Source: an uncultured bacterium
GTDB taxonomy: Bacteria; Bacteroidota; Rhodothermia; Rhodothermales; Rubricoccaceae
Direction of reading: 5' to 3'
Assembly (NCBI GenBank): GCA_947493945.1
Contig: CANLSR010000009.1
Coordinates: forward strand, 1 to 64,000
DNA: 64,000 nucleotides
Part shown: in pieces, positions 28,689 through 37,674 of the stretch
Layout: every line of letters begins with the position of its first letter
Numbering within the stretch: position 1 is the stretch's first letter
Program-made: the position numbers and the translations under genes
The notes under the pieces: generated by a model
What the model was told of the DNA's origin: nothing
The model's database searches: none
What the model saw: only the letters and a program-made list of their open reading frames with translations

Positions 28689-28704
28689 CGCCGCTGGCGG
28701 CGCG
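28689..28704. repeat. CCGCTGGCGG element directly after the arcA stop
   Basis: CGCCGCTGGCGGCG forms a self-complementary dyad 1-2 nt after the stop, and a second CGCTGGCGGG follows about 15 nt on. Candidate 3'-end structure. Confidence 0.6.
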
Positions 28705-28841
28705 CGCTGGCGGGCACCGCGGCCACGGGCGCCGCCAGTCGCGGGGCGCCGGAAGCCGACGCAGCGCGGCGTCTCTGCGAGCCGCGGTCTTTGGGAACTC
28801 CGGCGCTGGGCCGGACCCGACGTTCAACCAACCTCCGACCC

Positions 28842-29393
28842 GTGTCCCTCTCGTCCCTCCTCGACCCGGACCGCCGCTGGATGCGGCTGGCGCTGATGGA
28901 AGCCGAACGGGCGTTCGAAGCGGGCGAGGTGCCCGTGGGCGCCGTGGTGGTGCGAGGCGGCCAGGTGGTCGGGCGCGGCCACAACCAGGTCGAGCGGCTG
29001 GCGGACCCGACGGCCCACGCCGAGGTCTTGGCCATCTCAGCCGCCTGCCAGACGCTGGGGACCAAGTTCCTGGACGGCTGCACGCTCTACGTCACGCTGG
29101 AGCCCTGCCCCATGTGCGCCGGCGCCTTGGTCTGGGCGCGCCTCGACCGGCTAGTGTTCGGCGCGTTCGACGAGAAGGCGGGCGCCGCCTCGACGCTCTA
29201 CGACATCCCCCGAGACCCGCGCCTCAACCACCAGGTCGACACCGTCTCCGGCGTCGAGGCCGAGGCCTCCGCCGACCTGCTGCGCGCGTTCTTCCGCCAG
29301 CGGCGGCGCCAGCTGGGAACGCCGCCCCAGGGGGTCGCCGGCGACGGGGCCCCCGGAGACCCGCCCCCGCACCGTCCCATCGAGCCGTCTTGA
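28842..29393 (+). CDS. tadA: tRNA-specific adenosine deaminase
   Basis: 183 aa zinc enzyme converting A34 to inosine in tRNA-Arg(ACG). The zinc and catalytic site is complete: His59 and Glu61 in AHAEV, Cys89 and Cys92 in EPCPMCAGA. VGAVVV and GRGHNQVE precede it. The GTG at 28842 puts the first helix (WMRLALMEAERAF) at the normal distance; the longer frame upstream has no family support. The C-terminus has an extra Pro/Gly-rich tail of about 30 residues. It is followed 43 nt later by the YpdA-like gene. Confidence 0.93.
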   Translation: MSLSSLLDPDRRWMRLALMEAERAFEAGEVPVGAVVVRGGQVVGRGHNQVERLADPTAHAEVLAISAACQTLGTKFLDGCTLYVTLEPCPMCAGALVWARLDRLVFGAFDEKAGAASTLYDIPRDPRLNHQVDTVSGVEAEASADLLRAFFRQRRRQLGTPPQGVAGDGAPGDPPPHRPIEPS

Positions 29394-29436
29394 CGGGTGC
29401 TTGGCAACCCGGCGTCCTACGCCCGGTACTCACGTC

Positions 29437-30447
29437 ATGGAAGCTCCCCCGCCCCACGCCCCCGTCGACCTTCTCGTCGTCGGCGCCGGCCCCATCGGGC
29501 TGGCGTGCGCGCTAGAGGCCGAGCGGGCGGGGCTGACCGCGCGCGTGGTCGAGAAAGGCTCGCTGGTCAACTCGATCGTCGGGTACCCGACCCAGATGGA
29601 GTTTTTCTCCACGCCCGAGTTGCTGGAGATCGGCGGCCACCCGCTGGCGACAGCGTTCTACAAGCCACGTCGCGAGGAGGCCATCGACTACTACCGGGCC
29701 GTCGCCCAGCGCGAGGGTTTGGACATCCGCTTGGGAGAACGGGTCGAGACGGTCGAGGGAGAAAAAGGGGACTTTACCGTCGCCACCAGCCGAGGCACGC
29801 ACGCCGCTCGGGCGGTCGTGATCGCGACCGGGTTTTTCGACCAGCCCAACCGCATCGGGGTGGAGGGCGAGGGCCTGCCCCACGTGTCCCACTACTATAA
29901 AGAGCCGTACCCGTACAGCGGGCGGCGCGTGGTGGTGGTGGGCGCCAAGAACTCGGCGGCCAAGGCCGCGCTCGAGATCCAGCGCCATGGCGGCCGCGTC
30001 ACGCTGGTGGTCCGCGGCGGCGAGGTCACGACCAGCGTCAAGTACTGGATCCGGCCCGACCTGCTCAACCGCATCGAGGAGGGGTCGATCGACGCCTACT
30101 TCCACGCGACGGTTCGGTCGATCACGCCCGACCGAGTCCACCTGGAGACGCCCAGCGGGCCGCTGGCGGTGTCTGCCGACGCGGTGCTGCTGCTGACCGG
30201 CTACCACCCCGACTTTGCCTTCCTGGAAGTTCTCGGAATCGAGCTAGAGGGTCCAGAGCGAGCGCCAGCCGTAGACCCAGACACGATGGAGTCGTCTCGG
30301 TCCGGCATCTACCTCGCGGGGACGGTCTGCGGCGGCTACGCCACCAGCCGGTGGTTTATCGAGAACGGCCGGATCCATGCCGCCCGGATCGCCGCCAGCC
30401 TGGCCGGGCAGCCTGTTCCCCAGCTCGACGCCGTCGGGCAGCCGTAG
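29437..30447 (+). CDS. YpdA family NAD(P)-dependent (bacillithiol disulfide) oxidoreductase
   Basis: 336 aa flavoprotein. FAD motif LLVVGAGPIGLACALEAERAG at the N-terminus, VVIATGFFDQPN, NAD(P) motif VVVVGAKNSAAKAALE near residue 168, and C-terminal GIYLAGTVCGGYATSRWFIENGRIHA. This matches YpdA/Bdr, the putative bacillithiol disulfide reductase that keeps the low-molecular-weight thiol reduced. It suggests that the organism uses bacillithiol, in line with other Bacteroidota-related bacteria (inference). Start ATG at 29437 chosen for the FAD motif position. Confidence 0.9.
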   Translation: MEAPPPHAPVDLLVVGAGPIGLACALEAERAGLTARVVEKGSLVNSIVGYPTQMEFFSTPELLEIGGHPLATAFYKPRREEAIDYYRAVAQREGLDIRLGERVETVEGEKGDFTVATSRGTHAARAVVIATGFFDQPNRIGVEGEGLPHVSHYYKEPYPYSGRRVVVVGAKNSAAKAALEIQRHGGRVTLVVRGGEVTTSVKYWIRPDLLNRIEEGSIDAYFHATVRSITPDRVHLETPSGPLAVSADAVLLLTGYHPDFAFLEVLGIELEGPERAPAVDPDTMESSRSGIYLAGTVCGGYATSRWFIENGRIHAARIAASLAGQPVPQLDAVGQP

Positions 30448-30480
30448 GTCGCCGCAAGCCGGCGTCTGTAGGCGAGGGGA

Positions 30481-30498
30481 CCCACGCTCGGGCGTGGG
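30481..30498 (+). terminator. Hairpin downstream of the YpdA-like gene
   Basis: 7-bp perfect stem CCCACGC/GCGTGGG with a 4-nt loop, 33 nt after the stop and followed by a T/C-rich stretch CTCTGCTGCTGCTTCTG. Possible intrinsic terminator. Confidence 0.5.
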
Positions 30499-30695
30499 CT
30501 CTGCTGCTGCTTCTGTAAGCGGTGATGGGGAGAGATTCGGGACTGCGGGGCAGAGACGGCTCTGAGCCCTGAGCCTAAATCACTCGGGCCGCCTCTCATG
30601 CCGACCGCCAGCGCCTGGGGCCGAGAGGCTTGTTGTTCTGGTCAGTTTCCGGCCCAGGGTAAACGCCGCCTCATGGCAGCCACCCCACAACGCAT

Positions 30696-30726
30696 CGAGG
30701 CCGGCGCCCAAAGAGCGCCGGCCTCG
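30696..30726. terminator. Strong bidirectional hairpin at the end of the SusC/D operon
   Basis: Perfect 12-bp stem CGAGGCCGGCGC / GCGCCGGCCTCG with a 7-nt loop, 36 nt beyond the stop of the minus-strand PKD lipoprotein gene. Weak T tract on the plus side (CGTTTC). Likely transcription end of the SusC-SusD-lipoprotein operon. Confidence 0.75.
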
Positions 30727-30762
30727 ACCGTTTCATCAGACGGGGACCCAGGCGGGTCGGTC

Positions 30763-31731
30763 TTACTGGACCACCTCCACGTCGACGGCGCACGAGGAGC
30801 TTCCACGAGGGTTCGTCCCCGTAATCGTGGCCGTGTAGGTGCCGATGGCTCCGTACGTGTACTGCTCCGGGAGCATGGCGTTGGGGTTCACGACCCCGTT
30901 GCCGTAGGCGATGGACACTACTGTCGGGTCCATGACCCCCTCGACCGTGCCGTCAAAGGTGATGGCCTGGCCCAGCCGGACGGTCTGAGGCGTAGCCGTG
31001 CAACCGCTAACCGTGACTGGCGCGAGGACCTCGACCGGGATCGTGCAGGAGCTGCTCCCGTCGTCGTTCTTGGCCGTCAACACCACGTCGAAGGTCCCGG
31101 CGTTGCTGTACGTCCGCGTGACGGGGAGCGTCACGTTCGTAGCCGTGTCGACCTTGTCGTCCGCATCGGGGCCGTCCTCGCCGTAGTCTACCGACACCGT
31201 GGCCGGGAGCTGGCTCGCGACCACTCCGTCGAACGTGACCTCGTCGCCGGCGATGATCCGGTACGGCTTCGCGATGCAGGCGTCGATGGCCGGGGGAGTC
31301 GTCACCTTAACCGTCTTGGTACCTGCGTAAGTGCCGTCGTTGACCTTGACGGCGTACGATCCCCGCTCGCCGAACGTCACGTCGAAGTACTCACCGTCCC
31401 GGCGCGTCTGGCCCGTCGGGTTTCCGGGGCCTTCCACAGACCACGAGTGGTTCTGCTGGATGGTGAACGCCTGGATGTAGTACGGGGCCGTGACGGCAGG
31501 GTACGTGATCTCGACGTTGTTGATCGCCACCGTGGTGTCGGTGGCCGTCGCCGTCGTGTCCCGGCTAAAGGCGATCTTCGGCTTGATTGCCGGCGAGCTA
31601 GAGCCTACGACCGTACGGGCGTCGCCGGGTCGGAACTCGATGTTGTCTTCTGTGCTGTCACACGCGGTCAGGCCCAGTGCGAGGGCACCTACCGCGCAGA
31701 AGCAGAACAGACGGTGGAGGGGGGAGGGCAT
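30763..31731 (-). CDS. SusD-associated lipoprotein with PKD-like domains
   Basis: 322 aa. The lipobox is LTAC near residue 24. The body consists of three Ig/PKD-like beta modules; the last two are similar to each other (SGCTATPQTVRLGQAITFDGTVEG, and YGAIGTYTATITGTNPRGSSSC) with paired cysteines. It is the third gene of the SusC-SusD operon, where such lipoproteins often sit on the cell surface and bind substrate. Less GC-rich than the flanking housekeeping genes. Confidence 0.8.
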   Translation of the reverse strand: MPSPLHRLFCFCAVGALALGLTACDSTEDNIEFRPGDARTVVGSSSPAIKPKIAFSRDTTATATDTTVAINNVEITYPAVTAPYYIQAFTIQQNHSWSVEGPGNPTGQTRRDGEYFDVTFGERGSYAVKVNDGTYAGTKTVKVTTPPAIDACIAKPYRIIAGDEVTFDGVVASQLPATVSVDYGEDGPDADDKVDTATNVTLPVTRTYSNAGTFDVVLTAKNDDGSSSCTIPVEVLAPVTVSGCTATPQTVRLGQAITFDGTVEGVMDPTVVSIAYGNGVVNPNAMLPEQYTYGAIGTYTATITGTNPRGSSSCAVDVEVVQ

Positions 31732-31764
31732 GGAGCGAGTCGTCGTTGGAAAGAAAGAGAGGGG

Positions 31765-33243
31765 TTAGGCGCCGATTTTGCTCACGTCCCACCACAGGAG
31801 CGTGCCCTGCGTGTCGGCACCCTGGCGGGCGACGGCGGCCTCGAGGCTGGCTTCGTTGAGGCTCCCCTCCTGCTGAGGGTAGACCATGCGGACCGGGAAC
31901 CGACCCTCGAACTGGTCGGCCTTGCCGCCAGCGGGGTCGACGAAGACGCCCGTGAAGTCGAGGCGGCGGAACTCGCTCCAGCCCTGGATGCCCTGCATGT
32001 AGAGCGCGAGCCACTTCTGCACGCCGATCTCCTGGCGGAAGTTGGCGGCCGTGACGGCCGGGAGCGAGCTGACGTAGCTGTCCACGTTGCCGCTGGCGCC
32101 CCAGTAGTTCATCGAAGCCCGGACAGCGTCTCTGAAGAAGCTGTTCGCGTCGCCACCGATAAAGCCGCGCGCGGCAGCCTCAGCCTTGATAAAGAGGACT
32201 TCGTCGTAGAGCATCAGGAGCGCGGGCGAGCTCGCCTGCTGGACTGCGGCCCCAGGACGCGAGTACGTGCTCGCCGAGGCACCCGGGGCGTCCGTCTCGC
32301 TCAACCCGTACCGAAGCCCCACGTACGCCGGCGAACTGGTGGGCGCCGAGGCCGGAGTGGGAGCCGCGTAGATCGGCAGGCGCGGGTCGTCCTTCTCCTG
32401 GAGGATCGTGACCAGGTTCTGCGTCACGGCCCAGTCGTCGCGGCCGTCGAGCACCAGGTTCTCGTAGTACGGGTTCGAGTACGGCTGCGCGCTGAGGAAG
32501 CTGATCGTGGCCGCGTCGCCCACGGACATCATGGGGCCGGCCGCAATCGCCTCGTTAATAGCCGTTGCCGCCACGTCCGGGAGGCGGTCCGCCATCCGCA
32601 TGGCCACGCGCATCTTGAGCGAGTTGGCGAACATCTTCCACTTGGCCGCATTGCCATTGAAGACGATGTCGCCGGGGACGGTCCCCGACACGTCGATCTG
32701 GGCCTGGGCCGCCGTGAGGGAGTCCAGCAGGGCTGGGTAGATCTCCGCTTGCGGCGTGTAAGCGGGCGACCGGTTCGCGGCCCCCTCTAGAGCCTCGGTG
32801 TACGGGACGTCCCCCCAGATGTCCGTCGCCACCTGGAAGAGGTACACCTGCATGATGTTCGCGACGGCGATCTGGTTTTCGGCGCTCTCGAACGAGCTCG
32901 GGTTTGCCCGGACCAGCCGTTTGATCTCCTTCAGGTTGTTGAGGTTCAGGTACAGGCTGCTCCAGTAGCCATCGACCACCCCGGGCCGGTACTGGTACCG
33001 GTCCTCGGACGTGTACGTGTTCTGGGTCCAGTACTGGGCGTAGAGGAGCCCAAAGCGGCCGTTGTTGAACCCGCTCCAGTACGCGTCGGCAAAGTTGATC
33101 TCGGCGTCTGTGAGGATGTACCCCGTCGTCGGCTCCGTCGACTGGTTCGGGTCCTCGTTCATTTCCGTGATGTCACAGGCGCTCAGGACGAGGAGCCCGC
33201 CGAGCCCGCACGCGAGGGCAAAAAGCTTGGTCATTCGTGTCAT
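31765..33243 (-). CDS. SusD/RagB-like nutrient-binding outer-membrane lipoprotein
   Basis: 492 aa. Lipobox LSAC (Cys near residue 23), then the SusD-typical MNEDPNQST, YWTQNTYTSEDRYQY, and a helical TPR-like core (NIMQVYLFQVATDIWGDVPYTEAL). Most like the SusD-like_2 group. Partners with the SusC channel encoded 34 nt upstream and caps it to deliver substrate. The substrate is unknown; no glycosidase lies in this locus, so peptides or small molecules are as likely as glycans. Confidence 0.92.
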   Translation of the reverse strand: MTRMTKLFALACGLGGLLVLSACDITEMNEDPNQSTEPTTGYILTDAEINFADAYWSGFNNGRFGLLYAQYWTQNTYTSEDRYQYRPGVVDGYWSSLYLNLNNLKEIKRLVRANPSSFESAENQIAVANIMQVYLFQVATDIWGDVPYTEALEGAANRSPAYTPQAEIYPALLDSLTAAQAQIDVSGTVPGDIVFNGNAAKWKMFANSLKMRVAMRMADRLPDVAATAINEAIAAGPMMSVGDAATISFLSAQPYSNPYYENLVLDGRDDWAVTQNLVTILQEKDDPRLPIYAAPTPASAPTSSPAYVGLRYGLSETDAPGASASTYSRPGAAVQQASSPALLMLYDEVLFIKAEAAARGFIGGDANSFFRDAVRASMNYWGASGNVDSYVSSLPAVTAANFRQEIGVQKWLALYMQGIQGWSEFRRLDFTGVFVDPAGGKADQFEGRFPVRMVYPQQEGSLNEASLEAAVARQGADTQGTLLWWDVSKIGA

Positions 33244-33277
33244 TGATCTGGAGGTGTCTGGTGCCGGAGGGCTCGGC

Positions 33278-36200
33278 TTAGATGTTGGCGGTCAGGCTGA
33301 TGCCGATGGAGCGGGAGGGCGGGATCGAACCGGCCTCGATGCCCTGGACGTTCCCGGAGCTCAGCGCGACGGCCGGGTCGAAGTACGGGGTCTCCTTGTA
33401 GAGCGTCGCGATGTTGCGGGCGATCACGGAGACCTGGAGGCCCTGGAGCCGGAGCGGCGACACGTAGCGGGCGGGGACGGAGAAGCCCAGGCTGAGCTCC
33501 CGGAGCCGGATAAAGCTGGCGTCGAAGACGTTGACGGCGTTGGGGCCGCTGTACGCCTGCGCGAAGTAGCTCCGCGCCGAGACCGCGCCGCCTGCGTACG
33601 GGGTCCCCACCGTCGTCTCGGGGTCCGCGTCCGCCTCCAGCACCACGACGTTCTCGGGGACGACGCCAAGCTGGCGGACGTTGTCCTCGACCGTCCGGTC
33701 CAGGATGCCGCTGTAGCGGCCCCAGAGCGCCGTGAGCGAGAAGATGTCGCCGCCGAGCTGGCCGTCCAAGAGGCCGCTAAGCTGGACTCCCTTGTAGGAG
33801 AACGTCGTCGAGACGCCGCCCGTCCAGTCGGGGAGGTAAGAGCCCAGGATCTCGTTGTTGCTCGACGTCTTGGCGTAGCTGGTGAAGTTGCCGGCCGCGT
33901 CCACGTTGACGACCACGTTGCCGTTGGCGTCGCGGACGAAGTCGCTCCCGACGAGGGCGCCGTAGGGCTGCCCGACGGCGGCCGCGATGCGGGGGCCGAA
34001 GGGGGCCGTCCCCAGGGTGTAGACGTCGAGACCCTCGATGAGCTCGTTGACCTCACTCACGTTGCGGGCCGCGTTGAAGTTGAGGTCCCACCGGAACCCG
34101 TTGTCCAACATCACGGGCGTGGTGCGGAGAGCGAGCTCCACACCCTTGTTCGAGATCGAACCGGCGTTGACGAACTGGCGGGCGTAACCCGTCGCGCGCG
34201 ACACCTCGACCGGGAGGATCTGGTCCGTCGTTTCCTCGGTGTAGCCGGTGAGGTCGAGGCCGATCCGGCTGTCGAAGAAGGTGAGCTCGAGGCCGGCCTC
34301 AAGAGAGGTCGTGCGCTCGGGCTGGAGCTCCAAGTTCGGGAGCGTGGTCGGGAGCGACTGGAGCGGGTTGGTCCCGTACGGGGTCCCCAGCGGGTACGTC
34401 AGCGCCGTGCGGTACGGGTCGGTGTCGTTGCCCACCGCGGCGAAGCCGACGCGGACCTTGCCATACGACAGGATGTTCTGGTTCCGGAACGGCCCGAGGT
34501 CCGAGAACACCAGGCTCGCGTTGACCGACGGGTAGAAGTAGGAGTTGTCCCCGTCCGGGAGCGTCGACGAGACGTCGTTGCGGAAGGTCGCGTTGAGGTA
34601 GGCAAAGTCGCGGTAGCCCAACGTGGCGTCGCCGTAGACGCTGTAGACCGCCAGCTCCTGGAAGTAGTCGTCGATCTCTGGACGGTCGACGGAGTTTTCG
34701 AGCGTGAAGACGCCCGGAGCCGCTAGACCGCTGGACGTCGTCCCCACGTTCCGGTTGTAGCTGTTGTACCGGACCTCGCCGCCCAAAAACGTGTTGAGCG
34801 AGATGTCGGTCGTGAGGTCGCGCTCAAGGTTCAGCTGCGTGCGCGCGCTCGTCTCCTGGACTTCGCGGATGGCCTCGCTGTACTCCGGCACGGAGACGGC
34901 TCCGAACCCGATCCGCTCTTCGCGGCGGTCGGTGTAGTAGTCGCGCTGGACGTTGGTCCGCAAGCTGAGGAAGTCGGTAAAGTCGTAGTCGAGGGTCACG
35001 TTGCCGAAGAGCCGGTTCGTGTTGTCCTGCTCGTAGCTCGCGAACCGCACGAAGTACGGGTTGTCGCTGTAGGCGATCGTGCCGGCCTCGGGGTCGCGCC
35101 AGTTCCAGGTGCGCTGCGAGCCGTCCGGGCGGAGGTAGTCGTACATGTAGCCGTCCCGGCCCAGCTCGTACTGGCGCTGGCCAAACTGGCTAAACTGCTG
35201 GAACACGTTCTGGCCGCTGTACCCGGTGCCCGGCCGGCCCTTGCCGGCGTTGTTGGTGAAGTTGGCCGAGACCGACGAGCGCAGCCGGCTGCTCAGGTCG
35301 AGCGAGCCGTTAAAGCTGACCTGGCGCCGGTCGAGCGAGCTCCCCGGGAAGATGCCGGCCGTCGAGACGTTGGTGAGCGACAACCGGTAGTTGAAGTTCT
35401 CGCCGCCCTGGGCAAAGGCCAGGTTGGTGTTCGAGGTCACGCCGGTGTCGAAAAAGTCCTGGATGTTGCCCGGCTGAGCGACCCAGGGCGTGGCCTGGCC
35501 TTCGAGCCCGTTGACGTTGTCGAAGCTGTACCACTGGCGGACCATGCGGCCGTCGAGGCGCGGCCCCCACGACTCGTCCACGCCGTAGTTCGGGCGGAGC
35601 TGGCCGTCCACCTCGCTGAACGGCGCGAAGTTGCCCCCGCCGTACTCATTCTGGTAGGGCGGGAGGTTGTAGACCGACTCGCTGGTGACGCTCTGGTTGA
35701 CCGTCACGCCGATGCCCGTGTTGCGGCGCCCGCTCTTGGTCGTGATCAGGATCACGCCGTTGGCCGCCCGGGCGCCGTAGAGCGCGCCGGCCGAGGGCCC
35801 CTTCAGGATCGACACCGACGCGATGTCGTCGGGGTTGATGAGCGAGGCGGCGTTGCCGTAGTCGTAGCCGCCGCCGCCGCGGGCCTGGTTGGCCGACGTA
35901 AAGTTGGAGTTGTCGAGCGGGACGCCGTCGACCACGAAGAGCGGCTCGTTGTTGCCCGAGACGGAGCCCGGGCCGCGGAGCACGATTCGGGCCGAGCCTC
36001 CGAGCGCGTTGCCCTGGGTCACGTTCGCCCCGGCCACGCGGCCCGCCAGCGACGTGATCACGTTGGTCTCACGCGCCTGCGTCAGGTCGTCGCCCTCGAC
36101 CTCCTGGGCCGAGTACCCCAGCGACCGCTCCTCGCGCACGATGCCGAGCGCCGTCACGACCACGTTCTCCCCGAGCAGGACGGCGTCCGAGAGCGCAAAG

Positions 36201-36493
36201 TCGACAGTCGTCACGCCGCCCATGTTCGTGATCGGGACCCGCTTGGTGGTGTACCCGATAAACGAGGCGATGACGTTTTGAGCGCCCGGCGGGACGTCGT
36301 TGATCTCGTACTGGCCATCGACGTCGGTGGCGGCGCCGATGGTGGTCCCCTCGATACGGACACTCACACCGGGGATCCCGGCCCCCGAGGTGCTGTCAGT
36401 GACGACGCCTTTGACGGTGCCCTGCGCAAAAGCGGGGCCGGCTCCGAGGAGCATCACCGTGGCGAGAGCGGCTAGAGTGAACAGTCTGGACAT
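33278..36493 (-). CDS. SusC/RagA-family TonB-linked outer-membrane transporter
   Basis: 1071 aa. Signal peptide MSRLFTLAALATVMLLGAG, carboxypeptidase-regulatory-like domain (VKGVVTDSTSGAGIPGVSV), the plug with LFVVDGVPLDN and the SusC signature YGARAANGVILITTKSG, and a large beta-barrel ending SIGISLTANI with a final hydrophobic C-terminus. It imports substrate captured by SusD using TonB energy. The ATG at 36493 was chosen for the signal peptide. A TAGCTTTG box about 110 nt upstream is a likely promoter for the three-gene operon. Confidence 0.94.
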   Translation of the reverse strand: MSRLFTLAALATVMLLGAGPAFAQGTVKGVVTDSTSGAGIPGVSVRIEGTTIGAATDVDGQYEINDVPPGAQNVIASFIGYTTKRVPITNMGGVTTVDFALSDAVLLGENVVVTALGIVREERSLGYSAQEVEGDDLTQARETNVITSLAGRVAGANVTQGNALGGSARIVLRGPGSVSGNNEPLFVVDGVPLDNSNFTSANQARGGGGYDYGNAASLINPDDIASVSILKGPSAGALYGARAANGVILITTKSGRRNTGIGVTVNQSVTSESVYNLPPYQNEYGGGNFAPFSEVDGQLRPNYGVDESWGPRLDGRMVRQWYSFDNVNGLEGQATPWVAQPGNIQDFFDTGVTSNTNLAFAQGGENFNYRLSLTNVSTAGIFPGSSLDRRQVSFNGSLDLSSRLRSSVSANFTNNAGKGRPGTGYSGQNVFQQFSQFGQRQYELGRDGYMYDYLRPDGSQRTWNWRDPEAGTIAYSDNPYFVRFASYEQDNTNRLFGNVTLDYDFTDFLSLRTNVQRDYYTDRREERIGFGAVSVPEYSEAIREVQETSARTQLNLERDLTTDISLNTFLGGEVRYNSYNRNVGTTSSGLAAPGVFTLENSVDRPEIDDYFQELAVYSVYGDATLGYRDFAYLNATFRNDVSSTLPDGDNSYFYPSVNASLVFSDLGPFRNQNILSYGKVRVGFAAVGNDTDPYRTALTYPLGTPYGTNPLQSLPTTLPNLELQPERTTSLEAGLELTFFDSRIGLDLTGYTEETTDQILPVEVSRATGYARQFVNAGSISNKGVELALRTTPVMLDNGFRWDLNFNAARNVSEVNELIEGLDVYTLGTAPFGPRIAAAVGQPYGALVGSDFVRDANGNVVVNVDAAGNFTSYAKTSSNNEILGSYLPDWTGGVSTTFSYKGVQLSGLLDGQLGGDIFSLTALWGRYSGILDRTVEDNVRQLGVVPENVVVLEADADPETTVGTPYAGGAVSARSYFAQAYSGPNAVNVFDASFIRLRELSLGFSVPARYVSPLRLQGLQVSVIARNIATLYKETPYFDPAVALSSGNVQGIEAGSIPPSRSIGISLTANI

Positions 36494-36899
36494 GTTGTGG
36501 TAAGGAAAGGCGGTTGCTCGGGTAGCGGAAGGCAAACAGGGTCCCATCGTGCTGATGCGCCTGTCGGTGACCTGCCCCGCGTGCAAGGGGTTGAGTCGGA
36601 GGCCAAAGCTACGGCTCCCCTTCCGCGAAACGCCACACTTTTTAAGAGGAGCGTCCGTTTTGCCCCGTTTTGAGGGCGTAACGCCTTGCAATCCCGCCCT
36701 ACGGAGTTCCTTGCCAGCGGCCCCGATCAGGACACGAGGGTACCCTCCCCTCTCGAACCGGACTGGCCGTCGGTCCGCCCCCTCTGGATCAGGCCGCCCC
36801 CGGCCATGGGGCCCCGGCACGCGTCCCCGCACATAAGCACCTTGCGGCCCGCGTACCTGCGCGTCCACGCCTTCCAAGACGCGGCCTCAGGCCCGCCGG
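36494..36899. other. Upstream region of the susC-like gene
   Basis: 406 nt. It contains the TAGCTTTG box at 36604-36611, and further upstream relatively A/T-richer DNA (36640-36700) with tracts such as CACTTTTTAAGAGG. It ends at the stop of the plug-like lipoprotein gene. A leader of about 100 nt would precede susC. No known riboswitch was recognised. Confidence 0.5.
36604..36611 (-). promoter_or_regulatory. TAGCTTTG -7 box of the susC-like operon
   Basis: An exact match to the Bacteroidota -7 consensus TAnnTTTG, on the minus strand, 110 nt before the susC ATG. A TTT is 19 nt further upstream, where the -33 element would lie. Confidence 0.65.
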
Positions 36900-37313
36900 C
36901 TACAGCCCCGACTTGACCTCGACAACGATGGCCCCGTGGGGGTGCCCCACGCCGTAGATGAGGTTGGCCCTGTCTGGCGGCAGGTAGCGGATCGAGTAGA
37001 TGTCGATGGTTGGGATGTACTGGAGGGACTCTACGTTGCCGAACAGCATCCGCCCCTCGTACACGATGATGCCCTGGTCGAAGAGGATGCTCTTCTTGCC
37101 CCGCTCGTAGAGCCACAGCGGGCGGAGGCGCTGCACGAGGAGATAGGCGTTCTGCACCGTGAGGGCCTCAGCGACCTCGGTGGGCGTGATGTAGTTCCGG
37201 GCCGACCGCGACGCCGCTGCCCCTGACGTCCCACCACACCCTGCCAGTCCCGTCAGCACGAAGGCGAGGACGAGGGCCCGGAGGAAAAGGGGAAGGGGAG
37301 GAAACCAGCCCAT
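36900..37313 (-). CDS. Small lipoprotein resembling an isolated TonB-receptor plug domain
   Basis: 137 aa. Lipobox LAGC near residue 24. The region GIIVYEGRMLFGNVESLQYIPTID, then IRYLPPDRANLIYGVGHPHGAIVVEVKSG, parallels the plug of TonB-dependent receptors (VDG..., I..I.VLK...A..YG....GVI.I.TK.G). The protein ends where a barrel would begin. It lies just upstream of the susC-like gene on the same strand, 406 nt away. A role as a periplasmic or surface accessory to TonB-type transport is inference. Confidence 0.65.
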   Translation of the reverse strand: MGWFPPLPLFLRALVLAFVLTGLAGCGGTSGAAASRSARNYITPTEVAEALTVQNAYLLVQRLRPLWLYERGKKSILFDQGIIVYEGRMLFGNVESLQYIPTIDIYSIRYLPPDRANLIYGVGHPHGAIVVEVKSGL

Positions 37314-37674
37314 GGCTGTCGGAGGCCTTACTGAAGTTCTGACGATCAGTAGAGGAGAGAGTGACGGCTCCGGTGTCCAGCGCGGTACGCCCGAACCGCT
37401 GGGAGCCCTGGCAACGGCTGGTTTGGCTAGAGAGCCGGCCTGCGACTCCGACATTCAGCCCAGGGGGGAGCCGTAGCAGAGACCCCACAGGGGGCAGCCC
37501 GTAAGCAGGGACCGATTGCCATGCTAAGGAATACGTGGCGAATAGTCTAGCGCCCACCCAGGAATCAAGACCAGGGCCCCTCCAGCGCCGCCAGGCGCCG
37601 ACGCTGGGAGGGCCCGAGGGGCCGCCGTGGCCCCCTCCGGCCCGTACCTTGATCGTCCTCCCTCCTCCTAGCCC
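37314..37674. other. Divergent intergenic region between the plug-like lipoprotein and sulfurtransferase genes
   Basis: 361 nt. It holds a long imperfect hairpin (GGGCCCCTCCAGCG near 37576 pairing with CGCTGGGAGGGCCC near 37600) just upstream of the TACCTTG box of the sulfurtransferase gene. Composition is intermediate. No gene was seen. Confidence 0.5.
37645..37651 (+). promoter_or_regulatory. TACCTTG promoter box upstream of the sulfurtransferase gene
   Basis: TACCTTG ends 23 nt before the ATG; a variant of the TA[GC]CTTG box. Confidence 0.5.

Larger units (their letters stand above)
30448..30762. other. Convergent intergenic region between the YpdA-like gene and the SusD-associated lipoprotein gene
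   Basis: 315 nt without a gene. It carries two hairpins: CCCACGC-TCGG-GCGTGGG at 30481-30498 and a long perfect stem at 30696-30726. The middle part is less GC-rich than its surroundings and marks the left edge of the SusC/SusD segment. No repeat array or RNA was recognised. Confidence 0.6.

Noticed and set aside
36494-36899. Riboswitch or anti-sigma/ECF control upstream of susC
   Set aside because: No conserved riboswitch core was recognised and no ECF sigma or anti-sigma gene is adjacent.
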